In this document: positions 1 to 8,026 of the stretch, in pieces | Numbering within the stretch: the first letter of the stretch is position 1 | Layout: each line of letters begins with the position of its first letter | Source of the DNA: CAZMRW01 sp964568805 | GTDB lineage: Bacteria; Pseudomonadota; Gammaproteobacteria; Methylococcales; Methylomonadaceae | DNA length: 17,377 nt | Assembly (NCBI GenBank): GCA_964568805.1 | Contig: CAZMRW010000087.1 | Location: 1-17,377 of the forward strand | Direction of reading: 5' to 3' | The notes under the pieces: model-generated | Databases searched by the model: none | Seen by the model: the letters and a program-made list of their open reading frames with translations, nothing else | What the model was told of the DNA's origin: nothing | Translations under genes and position numbers: made by a program

Positions 1-48
1 CAACAGGTTAGGTCGGTGTTAATTCCCTGTTAATTTAACAAAGTAGAA
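1..48. repeat. Left copy of 48-bp perfect terminal inverted repeat
   Basis: These 48 bases are the exact reverse complement of 17326-17373; the match breaks at base 49. The repeat begins CAACAGGTTAGG and contains TGTTAAT twice, 12 nt apart. It may extend further left, outside the window, because the right copy is followed by AAAA that cannot be compared. It lies just downstream of the tryptophan dioxygenase gene. It could be a transposon end, a MITE arm or a dispersed repeat; I do not recognise the family. Confidence 0.95.
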
Positions 49-78
49 TTAAGGAGGGAGGAAATTTCACCCTTAATT
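47..78 (-). terminator. Hairpin downstream of tryptophan dioxygenase, possible weak terminator
   Basis: AATTAAGG (47-54) pairs with CCTTAATT (71-78) around a 16-nt loop, 30 nt beyond the stop of the minus-strand dioxygenase gene. On the minus strand it is followed by CTACTTTGTT, not a clean U-run. Intrinsic termination is therefore only possible, and the structure may instead belong to the terminal repeat. Confidence 0.3.
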
Positions 79-107
79 TAATGGCATTGCTCGGAAATTA
101 CAGTCAA

Positions 108-1187
108 TTAATGGCGATCCTGATGAAACCCCAGGTTGCGCAGTAGAGACTCGGGTAATGCCGGCAACAGCGAGCGGGGGATCAGGTAGGTCGATAAATT
201 AAACAGGTCGGCGAATATTCGTTTACCGCTGATGGTCGATTTCAGGTAGTCGTGTCCGCTGGACCCTCCGGTGCCGATTTTGCTTCCCAGCATCCGCTGC
301 GCCATCAAGGCATGGCTGCTGCGCCAATGGGTCAATTGCTCATCGATATCCATCAGGCGGGTCAATACCCTGAAGGGGAGTTGCAGCAGGGGTTCATCGC
401 GGTAAAGCTGGATGAAAAGGGCGGCCAATGTGGCTTTATGGCTCAATTGAAAGCGTCCCTGTTCCTGGTAGTGTTCATAGAGCCGGTGATCGAACAAACA
501 GGCAAAGCTCTGCCGGGTTGCTTCATGTTCGGCAAATTGCTGTTTTTTTTCCTCGTCGGTCAATAACGGGTTTTTTTCAATAATGCCGGCATCGCTGTCG
601 AGCATTTTTTCAACCGCACAGCGATAGCTGTTCCAGAAACTGAAGTCCCTGAATTCCAGAAATGGCGTTCGGGCAAGCCAGGCATCGACCAGTTCAAATA
701 GCGATGGTTGCTGCGCAATCCGTTCCAGGTAAGCGCTGTCCTGCGAGTTGAAACGTCCGAAACTGAAGTTGCTAAAATGATGGGCCAAACCCAGACGTAA
801 TTCGATCTCGCGAAACTGTTTGCTTTGAAATCCGGATGCCGGGATCAGATAATTGCGAAAATCCAGAAAGTCCAGCGGCGTCATCGTTTCAATGATGCCG
901 ATTTGCTGGTTGATGACGTTCTGTATGCAAATGATGCGGTCCAGACGCTCGGCGATGATATGCAGTCTTTTCTCATCCAGCGGGATTGTGGAAAAAAGTT
1001 CAAGTACCGAGAGCAATTCGTGAAGGATTTGTTTAAACCACAGTTCATAAGTCTGATGCGTAATGATAAACAACATTTCATCATGTGATTCCTGGCCATA
1101 TTTGCCGCTTTCAGGGATTTGCGAATTCAGCAGCGTGTTCAAATTCAGGTAATCGCTGTAATAAAGCGGCTTGGAATTATTGTTCAT
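108..1187 (-). CDS. kynA: Tryptophan 2,3-dioxygenase (heme enzyme)
   Basis: This cytosolic heme enzyme opens the indole ring of L-tryptophan with O2 to give N-formylkynurenine, the first step of the kynurenine pathway. The 359-residue protein shows the family signatures: THQTYELWFKQ with the active-site His at residue 44, FRNYLIPASGFQS with the substrate-binding Arg111, the probable axial heme His292 in WRSSHALMAQRMLG, and the GTGGSSG loop (306-311). It is longer than the roughly 300-residue Xanthomonas enzyme, with extra sequence in the middle and C-terminus. The ATG at 1187 has GAGGA 7 nt upstream, which supports this start. It diverges from the homogentisate operon, and kynureninase, a later step, lies about 4 kb away. 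Kynurenine formamidase is not in the window. The family call is secure from motifs and overall similarity. Confidence 0.96.
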   Translation of the reverse strand: MNNNSKPLYYSDYLNLNTLLNSQIPESGKYGQESHDEMLFIITHQTYELWFKQILHELLSVLELFSTIPLDEKRLHIIAERLDRIICIQNVINQQIGIIETMTPLDFLDFRNYLIPASGFQSKQFREIELRLGLAHHFSNFSFGRFNSQDSAYLERIAQQPSLFELVDAWLARTPFLEFRDFSFWNSYRCAVEKMLDSDAGIIEKNPLLTDEEKKQQFAEHEATRQSFACLFDHRLYEHYQEQGRFQLSHKATLAALFIQLYRDEPLLQLPFRVLTRLMDIDEQLTHWRSSHALMAQRMLGSKIGTGGSSGHDYLKSTISGKRIFADLFNLSTYLIPRSLLPALPESLLRNLGFHQDRH

Positions 1188-1573
1188 GGCATGATCCTCG
1201 CTGAAACTGAATTATTGGGTAACTCCCGATCGATCGGTTATTATCATCTCATTCGCAATGAAAATAACAGGATTAAAGGCATTTCGTTATTGATAAATTC
1301 AGTCATATCCGCAGTCTGAATAAGTTGATTCAATTCATGGTTCGACAAGCTCACCATGAACGTAATCAACAGCTTACCCTTCGTCTGTCCCTAGACCACC
1401 CTTGTGGTGGAGCTTGTCGAAAGACTTAATCAGAGTTTTCCTTAAGGGTAAGGCTTAAGATATGGGGAAAACAGTCAACCAATATTATCTCCCGATCAGT
1501 CCTGATGAAGCACTGAAACTTAATAGGGAACGACCGGGTCTTATTGCTCATAAAATAAGGCGGAGACAATGCA
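1188..1573. promoter_or_regulatory. Divergent promoter region between kynA and the hppD operon
   Basis: This 386-bp gene-free region must carry the promoters of both divergent units. It holds a perfect 12-bp palindrome CCGATCGATCGG (1226-1237), 39 nt before the kynA start. On the hppD side is a gapped palindrome ATCAG-TC-CTGAT (1495-1506). The 9-mer CTCCCGATC occurs at 1223-1231 and again at 1489-1497, so each gene has one copy. CCTTAAGG (1440-1447) is a further palindrome, and the middle is occupied by a hairpin repeat. These are candidate operator sites. No regulator gene lies in the window and I cannot assign a clear -35/-10 pair. Confidence 0.5.
1334..1424. repeat. Intergenic inverted repeat with TTCGACAAGCTC arms
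   Basis: TTCGACAAGCTC (1341-1352) is repeated in inverted orientation as GAGCTTGTCGAA (1410-1421). Each arm also folds locally: TTCATGGT (1334-1341) pairs with ACCATGAA (1353-1360), and CCACC (1396-1400) pairs with GGTGG (1406-1410). Repeats built around this GTTCGACAAGCTCACC core are, from memory, widely scattered between genes in various proteobacteria. It is most likely a dispersed repeat and not a dedicated regulatory element. Confidence 0.7.
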
Positions 1574-2629
1574 ATGACTAATGCATCAAATCCGGTCGGA
1601 ACAGATGGCTTCGAATTCGTCGAATATACCGCGCCGGACACCCGTGAGTTAGCAAGATTATTCACTAAAATGGGTTTTGCCGCCATCGCAAAGCACCGTT
1701 CCAAAGATGTGGTTCTTTACCGGCAAGGCCAGATCAATTTTATCATCAACCACGAGCCGGCCAGTTTCGCTCAGGCGTTTGCTAAAGTGCATGGCCCTTC
1801 CATTTGCGCCTTTGCAATTCGGGTTAAAAATGCCGCCGAGTGTTTCGAACGCGCCGTCAAATCGGGCGCTCAGCCCTATCACGGCGATATCGGCCCGATG
1901 GAGCTCAACATTCCGGCCATCCGTGGCATCGGCCGCAGCCTGATCTATCTGGTGGATCGCTATGGTGAAGATCATTCCATTTATGATGTGGATTTTATCC
2001 CGCTGCAAGGCGTCGATTTAAAACCTCGGGGCATCGGGTTGACAGCGGTCGACCACTTGACCCATAACGTTTACCATGGCGGCATGGATAAATGGGCCGA
2101 ATTTTACCAGCGGCTGTTCAACTTTCATGAAATACGTTATTTTGATATCCACGGAAAAGTAACCGGTTTAAAATCCCGCGCGATGACCAGTCCTTGCGGC
2201 AAAATTCGTATTCCGATCAATGAACCGACCGATCCCAAATCGCAAATTCAGGAATATCTTGAAGCATACCACGGCGAGGGTATTCAGCATATCGCCCTGG
2301 CGACCGATGACATCTACGCCGCGGTGGAACGCTTGCGAGGCAATGGCATCCGGTTTATGGACGTTCCCGATACCTACTATGATGCAGTCGATGCCAGGGT
2401 GGCCGGTCATCAGGAATCATTGGAACGATTACGGCAGGACGGGATTTTGATTGACGGCGCGCCGGCTCGCGGCGCAGGTCTGTTGCTGCAGATTTTCACC
2501 ACTACCGTGATCGGCCCGATCTTCTTCGAAATCATTCAGCGCAAAGGCAATGAAGGTTTCGGGGAAGGCAATTTTCAGGCGCTCTTTGAAGCTATCGAGC
2601 GTGACCAGATCAAAAGAGGAGTCATCTGA
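1574..2629 (+). CDS. hppD: 4-hydroxyphenylpyruvate dioxygenase
   Basis: This non-heme Fe(II) dioxygenase converts 4-hydroxyphenylpyruvate to homogentisate, the entry step of the tyrosine degradation operon. The 351-residue protein has the two-domain vicinal-oxygen-chelate layout and the usual bacterial length. The metal triad is visible as His161 (DHLTHNVY), His239 (GEGIQHIA) and Glu319 (GPIFFEIIQRKG). The C-terminal GFGEGNFQALFEAIERDQ helix that closes the active site is intact. The ATG at 1574 follows GGAG by 8 nt. The stop codon shares one base with the start of homogentisate dioxygenase. In other bacteria the product can also feed pyomelanin or quinone routes; the complete downstream pathway here argues for catabolism. 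The sequence closely resembles the Pseudomonas enzyme. Confidence 0.97.
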   Translation: MTNASNPVGTDGFEFVEYTAPDTRELARLFTKMGFAAIAKHRSKDVVLYRQGQINFIINHEPASFAQAFAKVHGPSICAFAIRVKNAAECFERAVKSGAQPYHGDIGPMELNIPAIRGIGRSLIYLVDRYGEDHSIYDVDFIPLQGVDLKPRGIGLTAVDHLTHNVYHGGMDKWAEFYQRLFNFHEIRYFDIHGKVTGLKSRAMTSPCGKIRIPINEPTDPKSQIQEYLEAYHGEGIQHIALATDDIYAAVERLRGNGIRFMDVPDTYYDAVDARVAGHQESLERLRQDGILIDGAPARGAGLLLQIFTTTVIGPIFFEIIQRKGNEGFGEGNFQALFEAIERDQIKRGVI

Positions 2630-3744
2630 TGCCTTGGATCAATATACCTAAAGTGGAAGGGAATGCCTCACGGCAGGCGCATACCGATCTTCCGGCCGGT
2701 ACCTACGAACGGGAATTAGGCAAGGAAGGCTTTTATGGTCCCGCCACCCAGATGTATCACCGTCACCCGCCTACCGGCTGGAAAACGGTGGAGGGGGCGC
2801 TACGGCCTCACGCGTTCGATACCCAAAAACTGGTGCTTTCGGAAGACGGCCCGTGGGTAGCCGCCCTGCTGTTCAGCAATCCAAATATTCAGATCCGCTT
2901 CATGACGCTGGAAAACGAGATGGATTATCTGGTTCGCAATGCCGACGGCGATGAATTGATCTTCGTGCACCAGGGAGGGGGCGATTTGTACTGCGATTAC
3001 GGCCATTTAAGTTTTCGCGAGGGCGATTACCTTATGTTGCCGCGTGGCACGATGTGGCGCATGAGCGCGAAGGCCCCCGTCAGCGCCTTGCTAATCGAGG
3101 CGACCAATGACAGCTACCGCTTGCCGGAGAAGGGGCTGGTCGGCCATCAGGCGATCTTCGATCCGGCGATTCTGGATGCGCCGAAAATTGATGAGGCTTT
3201 CGTCGCCCAGCAAAATGAAGCCGAATGGCGCGTCGTGGTCAAAAAAATGAAGCGTCTGAGCACGATCACCTATCCGTATAATCCGCTGGATGCGGTCGGC
3301 TGGCATGGCACGTTGATGCCGGTGCGCCTGAACTGGCGTGATATCAGGCCGCTGATGAGCCATCGCTACCATGTGCCTCCTTCGGCGCATACTACCTTTA
3401 CCACCAGCCGTTTTGTCGTCTGCACGTTCGTGCCGCGGCCTTTCGAGTCCGATCCCAACGCCTTGAACGTACCTTTTTTTCACAGCAATGACGATTATGA
3501 CGAGCTGATTTTCTACCATGCCGGCCAGTTTTTTTCCCGAGATCATATCTATCCGGGCATGATGACCCTGCATCCCGGCGGCATTCCGCACGGACCGCAT
3601 CCGAAAGCCTTGCAGAATGCCGAGAAAAAGCGCGGGACGATGGCCGATGAAGTGGCGGTGATGATCGATACCCGGGATACGCTGGGCATCTCCGGAGAAG
3701 CCGAAGCCATCGAGTGGGCCGGCTATGTGGATTCCTGGAAATGA
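2629..3744 (+). CDS. hmgA: Homogentisate 1,2-dioxygenase, short bacterial form
   Basis: This enzyme cleaves the homogentisate ring to maleylacetoacetate using Fe(II) and O2. The 371-residue protein has two cupin-like halves and is about 60 residues shorter than the Pseudomonas/human type, so it belongs to the shorter bacterial branch. Likely iron ligands are His285 and Glu292 in FFHSNDDYDELIFYHAG and His321 in GGIPHGPHP. The spacing of His285 to Glu292 is one residue longer than in the human enzyme. The start overlaps the hppD stop by one base (TGATG), with GAGG a few bases upstream, which implies translational coupling. The 3' end overlaps the next gene as ATGA. Position and family agree; substrate specificity is inferred from context. 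Confidence 0.94.
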   Translation: MPWINIPKVEGNASRQAHTDLPAGTYERELGKEGFYGPATQMYHRHPPTGWKTVEGALRPHAFDTQKLVLSEDGPWVAALLFSNPNIQIRFMTLENEMDYLVRNADGDELIFVHQGGGDLYCDYGHLSFREGDYLMLPRGTMWRMSAKAPVSALLIEATNDSYRLPEKGLVGHQAIFDPAILDAPKIDEAFVAQQNEAEWRVVVKKMKRLSTITYPYNPLDAVGWHGTLMPVRLNWRDIRPLMSHRYHVPPSAHTTFTTSRFVVCTFVPRPFESDPNALNVPFFHSNDDYDELIFYHAGQFFSRDHIYPGMMTLHPGGIPHGPHPKALQNAEKKRGTMADEVAVMIDTRDTLGISGEAEAIEWAGYVDSWK

Positions 3745-4721
3745 AGCTCGCAACCGTCAAAACAGCGGGCCGTGATGGCACACTGGTCGTCGTTAACCGC
3801 GATCTGACCCGCGCCAAATCCGTTCCCGACATCGCCTTGACGATGCAGGACGCCCTGGATGAATGGACCAGATCGGAATCCTTGCTGCAACAGGTTTATC
3901 ACGCGCTGAACGCAGGCGGGACCGATTCTCTTCCTTTCGATCCCTGCCAGGCGGCGGCGCCGTTGCCCAGGGCCTATCAATGGCTGGACGGCAGCGCCTA
4001 TCTGAGTCATGTCGAACGGGTGCGGAAAGCGCGCGGCGCCGATTTGCCGAAGAGCCTGTTCAATGATCCTTTGATGTATCAGGGCGCATCGGATATCATG
4101 CTCGGCGCCTGCGAGGCTATCGAAGCCGTCAGTGAAGACTGGGGCATCGATTTTGAAGCCGAAGTCGGCGTGATCACCGATGATGTGGAGCTTGGAATAT
4201 CCATCAACGATGCCGCCTCGCATATCAAGCTGATCGTGTTGATCAACGATGTGTCATTGCGCAATCTGATTCCCGATGAACTGGCCAAAGGCTTCGGCTT
4301 TCTGCACGGCAAACCCGCCAGTGCTTTTTCGCCGGTGGCCGTGACCCCCGACGAACTGGGTGCGGCCTGGAAAGACTCGAAAGTGCATTTGCCGTTATCC
4401 GTTCACTGGAACGGGCGCTTATTCGGCCATGCGAATGCCGGCGCCGACATGCAGTTTAATTTTGCCAGATTGATATCTCATGCCGCCAAGACCCGGAAAC
4501 TGACTGCCGGCACGATCATCGGTTCCGGTACGGTCAGCAATGTTGACTCAACAGCGGGCTATTCCTGCATCATCGAAAAACGGGTCGTAGAAATCATAGG
4601 AACCGGCACGACCGTGACCGAATTCATGCGCTTCGGCGATCGAGTCCGGATAGAGATGCTGGATGAACAGGGGCAATCCATCTTCGGTGCGATCCAACAG
4701 GGGGTCAGGCCGTGTCGGTAA
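3741..4721 (+). CDS. Fumarylacetoacetate hydrolase family protein
   Basis: This is the last step of the pathway: hydrolysis of fumarylacetoacetate to fumarate and acetoacetate. The 326-residue protein ends in a FAH fold. The metal-binding region is visible as DFEAEVGVITDD (Glu139 and Glu141), with Asp170 in LIVLINDVSLR and a conserved GSGTVSN turn near residues 261-267. The reading frame is open upstream to 3714, but the ATG at 3741 overlaps the hmgA stop (ATGA), and the protein then begins MKLATVK, the usual start of this family; I chose it for that reason. The gene overlaps maiA by 10 nt. FAH-fold proteins have varied substrates, so specificity rests on the operon. Confidence 0.93.
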   Translation: MKLATVKTAGRDGTLVVVNRDLTRAKSVPDIALTMQDALDEWTRSESLLQQVYHALNAGGTDSLPFDPCQAAAPLPRAYQWLDGSAYLSHVERVRKARGADLPKSLFNDPLMYQGASDIMLGACEAIEAVSEDWGIDFEAEVGVITDDVELGISINDAASHIKLIVLINDVSLRNLIPDELAKGFGFLHGKPASAFSPVAVTPDELGAAWKDSKVHLPLSVHWNGRLFGHANAGADMQFNFARLISHAAKTRKLTAGTIIGSGTVSNVDSTAGYSCIIEKRVVEIIGTGTTVTEFMRFGDRVRIEMLDEQGQSIFGAIQQGVRPCR

Positions 4722-5359
4722 TCCTGTACAGCTATTTCAGAAGTTCCGCAGCTTTCCGGGTGCGCATTGCCTTGAATCTAAAAAATCTTGACTATGAAAT
4801 CCGTCCCGTTCACCTCCTTAAAAACGGCGGCGAACAATTCAAGGACGATTATCTGGCGCTGAATCCGCAGGGACGGGTGCCCGTGCTGGTAGTAAATAAT
4901 CAAATCCTGACCCAGTCGTCCGCGATCATCGAGTATCTGGAGGAAACCCATCCATCGCCGCCGTTGCTGCCCGCCGATCCGCTGGCACGGGCTTATGTCC
5001 GTTCTTTGTCGCAGCTCATCGCCTGCGATATTCATCCTGTCAATAACTTGCGAGTGCTGAACTATTTAAAAGACACGCTCGACTCTGAGCACAAACAAGT
5101 CTGGTACCGCCACTGGATAGAGGAAGGATTTACCGCCCTGGAACAACTGCTGCGAAACAGCGAATATCCTGGCCGCTTCTGTTTTGGCGACACGCCCGGC
5201 ATGGCCGATGCGTTTCTGATACCGCAAGTTTACAATGCCCTGCGTTTTGATTGCGACATGAACAATTTCCCATTGATCAGCGATATTTACCAACATTGCC
5301 TGCAGGAGACGGCTTTTTTGAGTGCCGCACCGGAAAATCAGCCTGATGCCGAGCCATAA
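4712..5359 (+). CDS. maiA: Maleylacetoacetate isomerase (zeta-class GST)
   Basis: This glutathione-dependent cytosolic enzyme isomerises maleylacetoacetate to fumarylacetoacetate, the step between the ring-cleavage dioxygenase and the hydrolase encoded upstream. The 215-residue protein has the thioredoxin-like N-terminal domain with SSAAFRVRIALNLK (11-24), NPQGRVPVL (51-59) with the cis-proline, and QSSAIIEYLEE, which binds the glutathione glutamyl group. An all-helical C-terminal domain contains HPVNNLRVLNYL and ADAFLIPQVYNA. The Ser-Cys of the animal enzymes is Ser-Ala here, as I recall for many bacterial members. The start is GTG, 10 nt inside the fumarylacetoacetate hydrolase gene. The 3' end overlaps the convergent kynureninase gene by 22 bp. 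Confidence 0.95.
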   Translation: MSVILYSYFRSSAAFRVRIALNLKNLDYEIRPVHLLKNGGEQFKDDYLALNPQGRVPVLVVNNQILTQSSAIIEYLEETHPSPPLLPADPLARAYVRSLSQLIACDIHPVNNLRVLNYLKDTLDSEHKQVWYRHWIEEGFTALEQLLRNSEYPGRFCFGDTPGMADAFLIPQVYNALRFDCDMNNFPLISDIYQHCLQETAFLSAAPENQPDAEP

Positions 5360-6594
5360 GAGAATCGTAGCCTTTTCCGTATTTCAGCCAATTTAGCGAC
5401 AGACATAGCCAGTTCTTCCCGGGTGTTGAGAATATCTGGACAAAAGCGCAGCAGTCCTTCCCGGGCATCGCAAATGATGCCGGTCTTCTCAAGCCTTTCC
5501 GCAATCTGTTGGGCCTGCCGGTCAGGGATGGCGATAAAGGCACCCCGTTCGTCGGCCCGGCCAAGAAAAGGGATGCCGTCGTTTTGCAGCAAGTCTTCAA
5601 GGTAACGCTGCTGTATCAGGGAGTAGCGGCGCAAACGTTCAACGCCTATCGCCAAGGTCAAGAGGAGTCCTGCCCGGGCCTGATAAAAGGGCAGGATGGC
5701 CGGCGTGGATTCCAGGAAGCGATTGCCGCCAGCCGCCAATTGAGGCGATGGGGGCCTTTCAAAAGCAAAGGGATCGGGCTCTGCGAACCAGCCGGTATCC
5801 AGCGTTTCCATTGCACCGTCCAGGTGGCGGGGGTGCAGATAAAGCCAGCCGGCGCCGGGACCGCCGCGTAAATATTTATAGCATCCGCCGATCGCAAAAT
5901 CGATGTCCAGCTCCGTAACGTCGACCGGGACGGCTCCTGCGGCATGATAAAGATCAAGCAGCACGGTTGCGCCCTGCTCATGGGCCGCATGAATCAATGG
6001 CGGCAGATCGGATAAAAGTTGCCCGGTGGTAAACATGACCATCGAGACCACGACCAGTTCGGTTCCCTCCTGGATTGCCTTGTGAAAATCTTCAAACCGA
6101 TATAAACGGCCGGTTTTCGGTGCTATGCGTTTTAACTGAATGCGGCCGCGCCGGGCATAGGTTTTCAGTATGTGATCAATCGAATTGAACTCATCGCTGC
6201 TGGCAATGACCCGGATCGGTTGATCGTAACAATTAAGGAGGGTGCGCAAGCCCTGGCCGGCGCTGGCTCTGGGAACCACGCAATCGGAGCGGGGCGCATG
6301 GACCAGCGTCGCCACCCGTTGGCGGAAGGCGACCACCTCCTGCAGCCACATACCCCATGCGTTTTCCCGGTCGGAATACCAATATCCCAGTCCTTCCAGG
6401 ACGTCGCTTTCAGTTTGATCCAGCGCCCGGCCAAGCGAATGATTCGCCAGATAAATCGCACCCCGAGAGTTTTGCAAGGATCGGGAAAACAAGGGCCGCA
6501 GATGCCGGCTAATTAATTGTTGATCCAACTCCCCTGAACCCAGTGCCAGGACGTTCTGTTTAATGGAATCGGTTTTTGTGTGCGTTAAATTCAT
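5338..6594 (-). CDS. kynU: Kynureninase (PLP-dependent)
   Basis: This fold-type I PLP enzyme hydrolyses kynurenine to anthranilate and alanine. The 418-residue protein shows YLANHSLGR (48-56), a kynureninase-type substrate loop; LDLYHAAG (213-220), which holds the PLP-pyridine Asp214; and GGCYKYLRGGPGAGWLY with the Schiff-base Lys240. Its length fits the family. Together with the tryptophan dioxygenase at the window's left edge it supplies two of the three steps from tryptophan to anthranilate. The formamidase is missing here and no anthranilate-consuming genes are seen. The ATG has only a weak ribosome site (ACTTCTGAA upstream). The gene ends inside the convergent maiA gene. A related class V aminotransferase with another substrate is the main alternative. 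Confidence 0.9.
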   Translation of the reverse strand: MNLTHTKTDSIKQNVLALGSGELDQQLISRHLRPLFSRSLQNSRGAIYLANHSLGRALDQTESDVLEGLGYWYSDRENAWGMWLQEVVAFRQRVATLVHAPRSDCVVPRASAGQGLRTLLNCYDQPIRVIASSDEFNSIDHILKTYARRGRIQLKRIAPKTGRLYRFEDFHKAIQEGTELVVVSMVMFTTGQLLSDLPPLIHAAHEQGATVLLDLYHAAGAVPVDVTELDIDFAIGGCYKYLRGGPGAGWLYLHPRHLDGAMETLDTGWFAEPDPFAFERPPSPQLAAGGNRFLESTPAILPFYQARAGLLLTLAIGVERLRRYSLIQQRYLEDLLQNDGIPFLGRADERGAFIAIPDRQAQQIAERLEKTGIICDAREGLLRFCPDILNTREELAMSVAKLAEIRKRLRFSYGSASG

Positions 6595-6802
6595 TTCAGA
6601 AGTCGATTGCCAGTCGAAGAGTGCTCTTTGAAATAGTTAGAATCTATGTTTTACCCAAAAATTTTGCATGGTTTACAAGGTAGATGCTCCTGTGTTCAGG
6701 ATATCGCGGATACAACGGCATGCAAAAGGATTTAATAAAATTAATTAACGAATCTCTTTCCGAGAACATGACCAACCGGGGAGTGCATGGCTGCAATTCA
6801 CG

Positions 6803-8026
6803 TTAACCGGGATTATCCCGCTCCTGCAGCACACAAACTTTAGCAAAGCCGCCGTTTACGGTACGCAGATTAGTGACCTGTCCCTGATAAATGCGGGCAG
6901 AAACGCCGCGTATGCGATCCTGGTAGGCAAACAGCCGGAAGTCTGTTTTGAACCGCGCATTGTCATCGCCCTGGCTGATTGACGGTGGAATGCGTTGTTG
7001 TATCAGCGTGTCATTGGGATCGAGTTCGGCTAATTTGTGTTTGGTCAATTTTTCACCGACATACACGCCGCGGCTGGCATAGCCGGTATCGGGCTTGAAC
7101 ACCCATTGTTTGCGGGTTCGCCAGGCCTCCTCTGTAGTCAGCGAGTTGAGCAGGCGGGTAGGCGGTATGGTATCGTCCAACAGATCCAACTCCCGCCTGG
7201 TTAAGCCAAAACCGCGCATCAACTCAGGCTGAGACCACAATATCATCCGCCGCTTATCGGCCAGCAAGCCGTAGGTATGAGGGTTCGGACTGAGACAGAC
7301 CCGGGCATTGAGCCAGGCATTCCTGATTTTTTCCACCGCAGGCGATTTCAGATAAAAGTCGCAGTGCCGGTTATAAATCATGTCGATGCGCTTCCCGTCG
7401 ATAGTCAGTCCCTTATCGTCAGACAGGATGTCTTCCGGACCGGCGATCATCGCATCAATGCCCGCCTGTCTAAACAGCAACTCAAAAACCTGCATTTCGG
7501 AATAAAGCGGCTGTTGCTGCGGATGTTCATCGAAGATCACGATGCATTCGGGATGTGCATCGGGATTTTTACGAAACAGCGCATAGTCATCGATAAAGTC
7601 ATTAAGCAGCTGATAGCCCAATCGTTTAGGAAATTCAGCCACATGAGGACCATAACACATGCTGGCATACCAGATGCCGCCGGCATTCGTGTTGACTTCT
7701 ATCAGTTTTGGCCCCGATGCGCCAAGATGAAAATCATAACCCATCATCACCGAATGGTGCCCTGGATCAAACCGGGCGCTAGCCGGCAGCTGGTTGTCCA
7801 GATAAGCCCGATAGGCCTCGTTGTCACTCAGTTTGTGAAGCAAACGGACCAGTCTGACCATCTGCCGCAAATATTTGCGGGACAGGTTGGCTTGATAGGG
7901 ACTAATGGGATATTGATCAGGATTCATTTCGAATAAATCAGAATTTTTTAGGTAAAACAAATCAGACGACCCGAGAATAGAGTGCGGCTCGGTTTTTTGT
8001 GTCGCATTGGCAGGATAATAGTTCAA
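6803..8026 (-). CDS. ATP-grasp ligase-like protein, circularly permuted motif order, substrate unknown
   Basis: No substrate is recognised. The 407-residue protein carries ATP-grasp motifs in permuted order. The metal-binding IEVNTNAGG (Glu110, Asn112), normally near the C-terminus, comes first. The ATP-lysine segment WVFKPDTGYASRGVYVG (Lys311, Gly-rich loop 315-323), the hinge LIQQRIPPS, and TDFRLFAY (Asp362, Arg364) then follow at the C-terminus. The same order is known in eukaryotic-type glutathione synthetase; glutathionylspermidine-synthase-like proteins are another comparison. A conserved-looking IYNRHCDFYL (217-226) lies in the middle. The start is uncertain: the TTG at 8026 abuts the stop of the dsbD remnant and has GGA 8 nt upstream, while an ATG at 7927 (residue 34) has no visible ribosome site. 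The kynureninase gene follows 208 bp downstream on the same strand, so co-transcription is possible but unproven. Confidence 0.75.
   Translation of the reverse strand: MNYYPANATQKTEPHSILGSSDLFYLKNSDLFEMNPDQYPISPYQANLSRKYLRQMVRLVRLLHKLSDNEAYRAYLDNQLPASARFDPGHHSVMMGYDFHLGASGPKLIEVNTNAGGIWYASMCYGPHVAEFPKRLGYQLLNDFIDDYALFRKNPDAHPECIVIFDEHPQQQPLYSEMQVFELLFRQAGIDAMIAGPEDILSDDKGLTIDGKRIDMIYNRHCDFYLKSPAVEKIRNAWLNARVCLSPNPHTYGLLADKRRMILWSQPELMRGFGLTRRELDLLDDTIPPTRLLNSLTTEEAWRTRKQWVFKPDTGYASRGVYVGEKLTKHKLAELDPNDTLIQQRIPPSISQGDDNARFKTDFRLFAYQDRIRGVSARIYQGQVTNLRTVNGGFAKVCVLQERDNPG

Noticed and set aside
3091..3753. 220-codon minus-strand open frame opposite homogentisate dioxygenase
   Set aside because: It is fully antisense to a clear enzyme gene and its His/Arg-rich translation is typical of a shadow frame.
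7277..7936. 219-codon plus-strand frame opposite the ATP-grasp gene
   Set aside because: The minus strand carries the recognisable motifs; the plus frame is a shadow.
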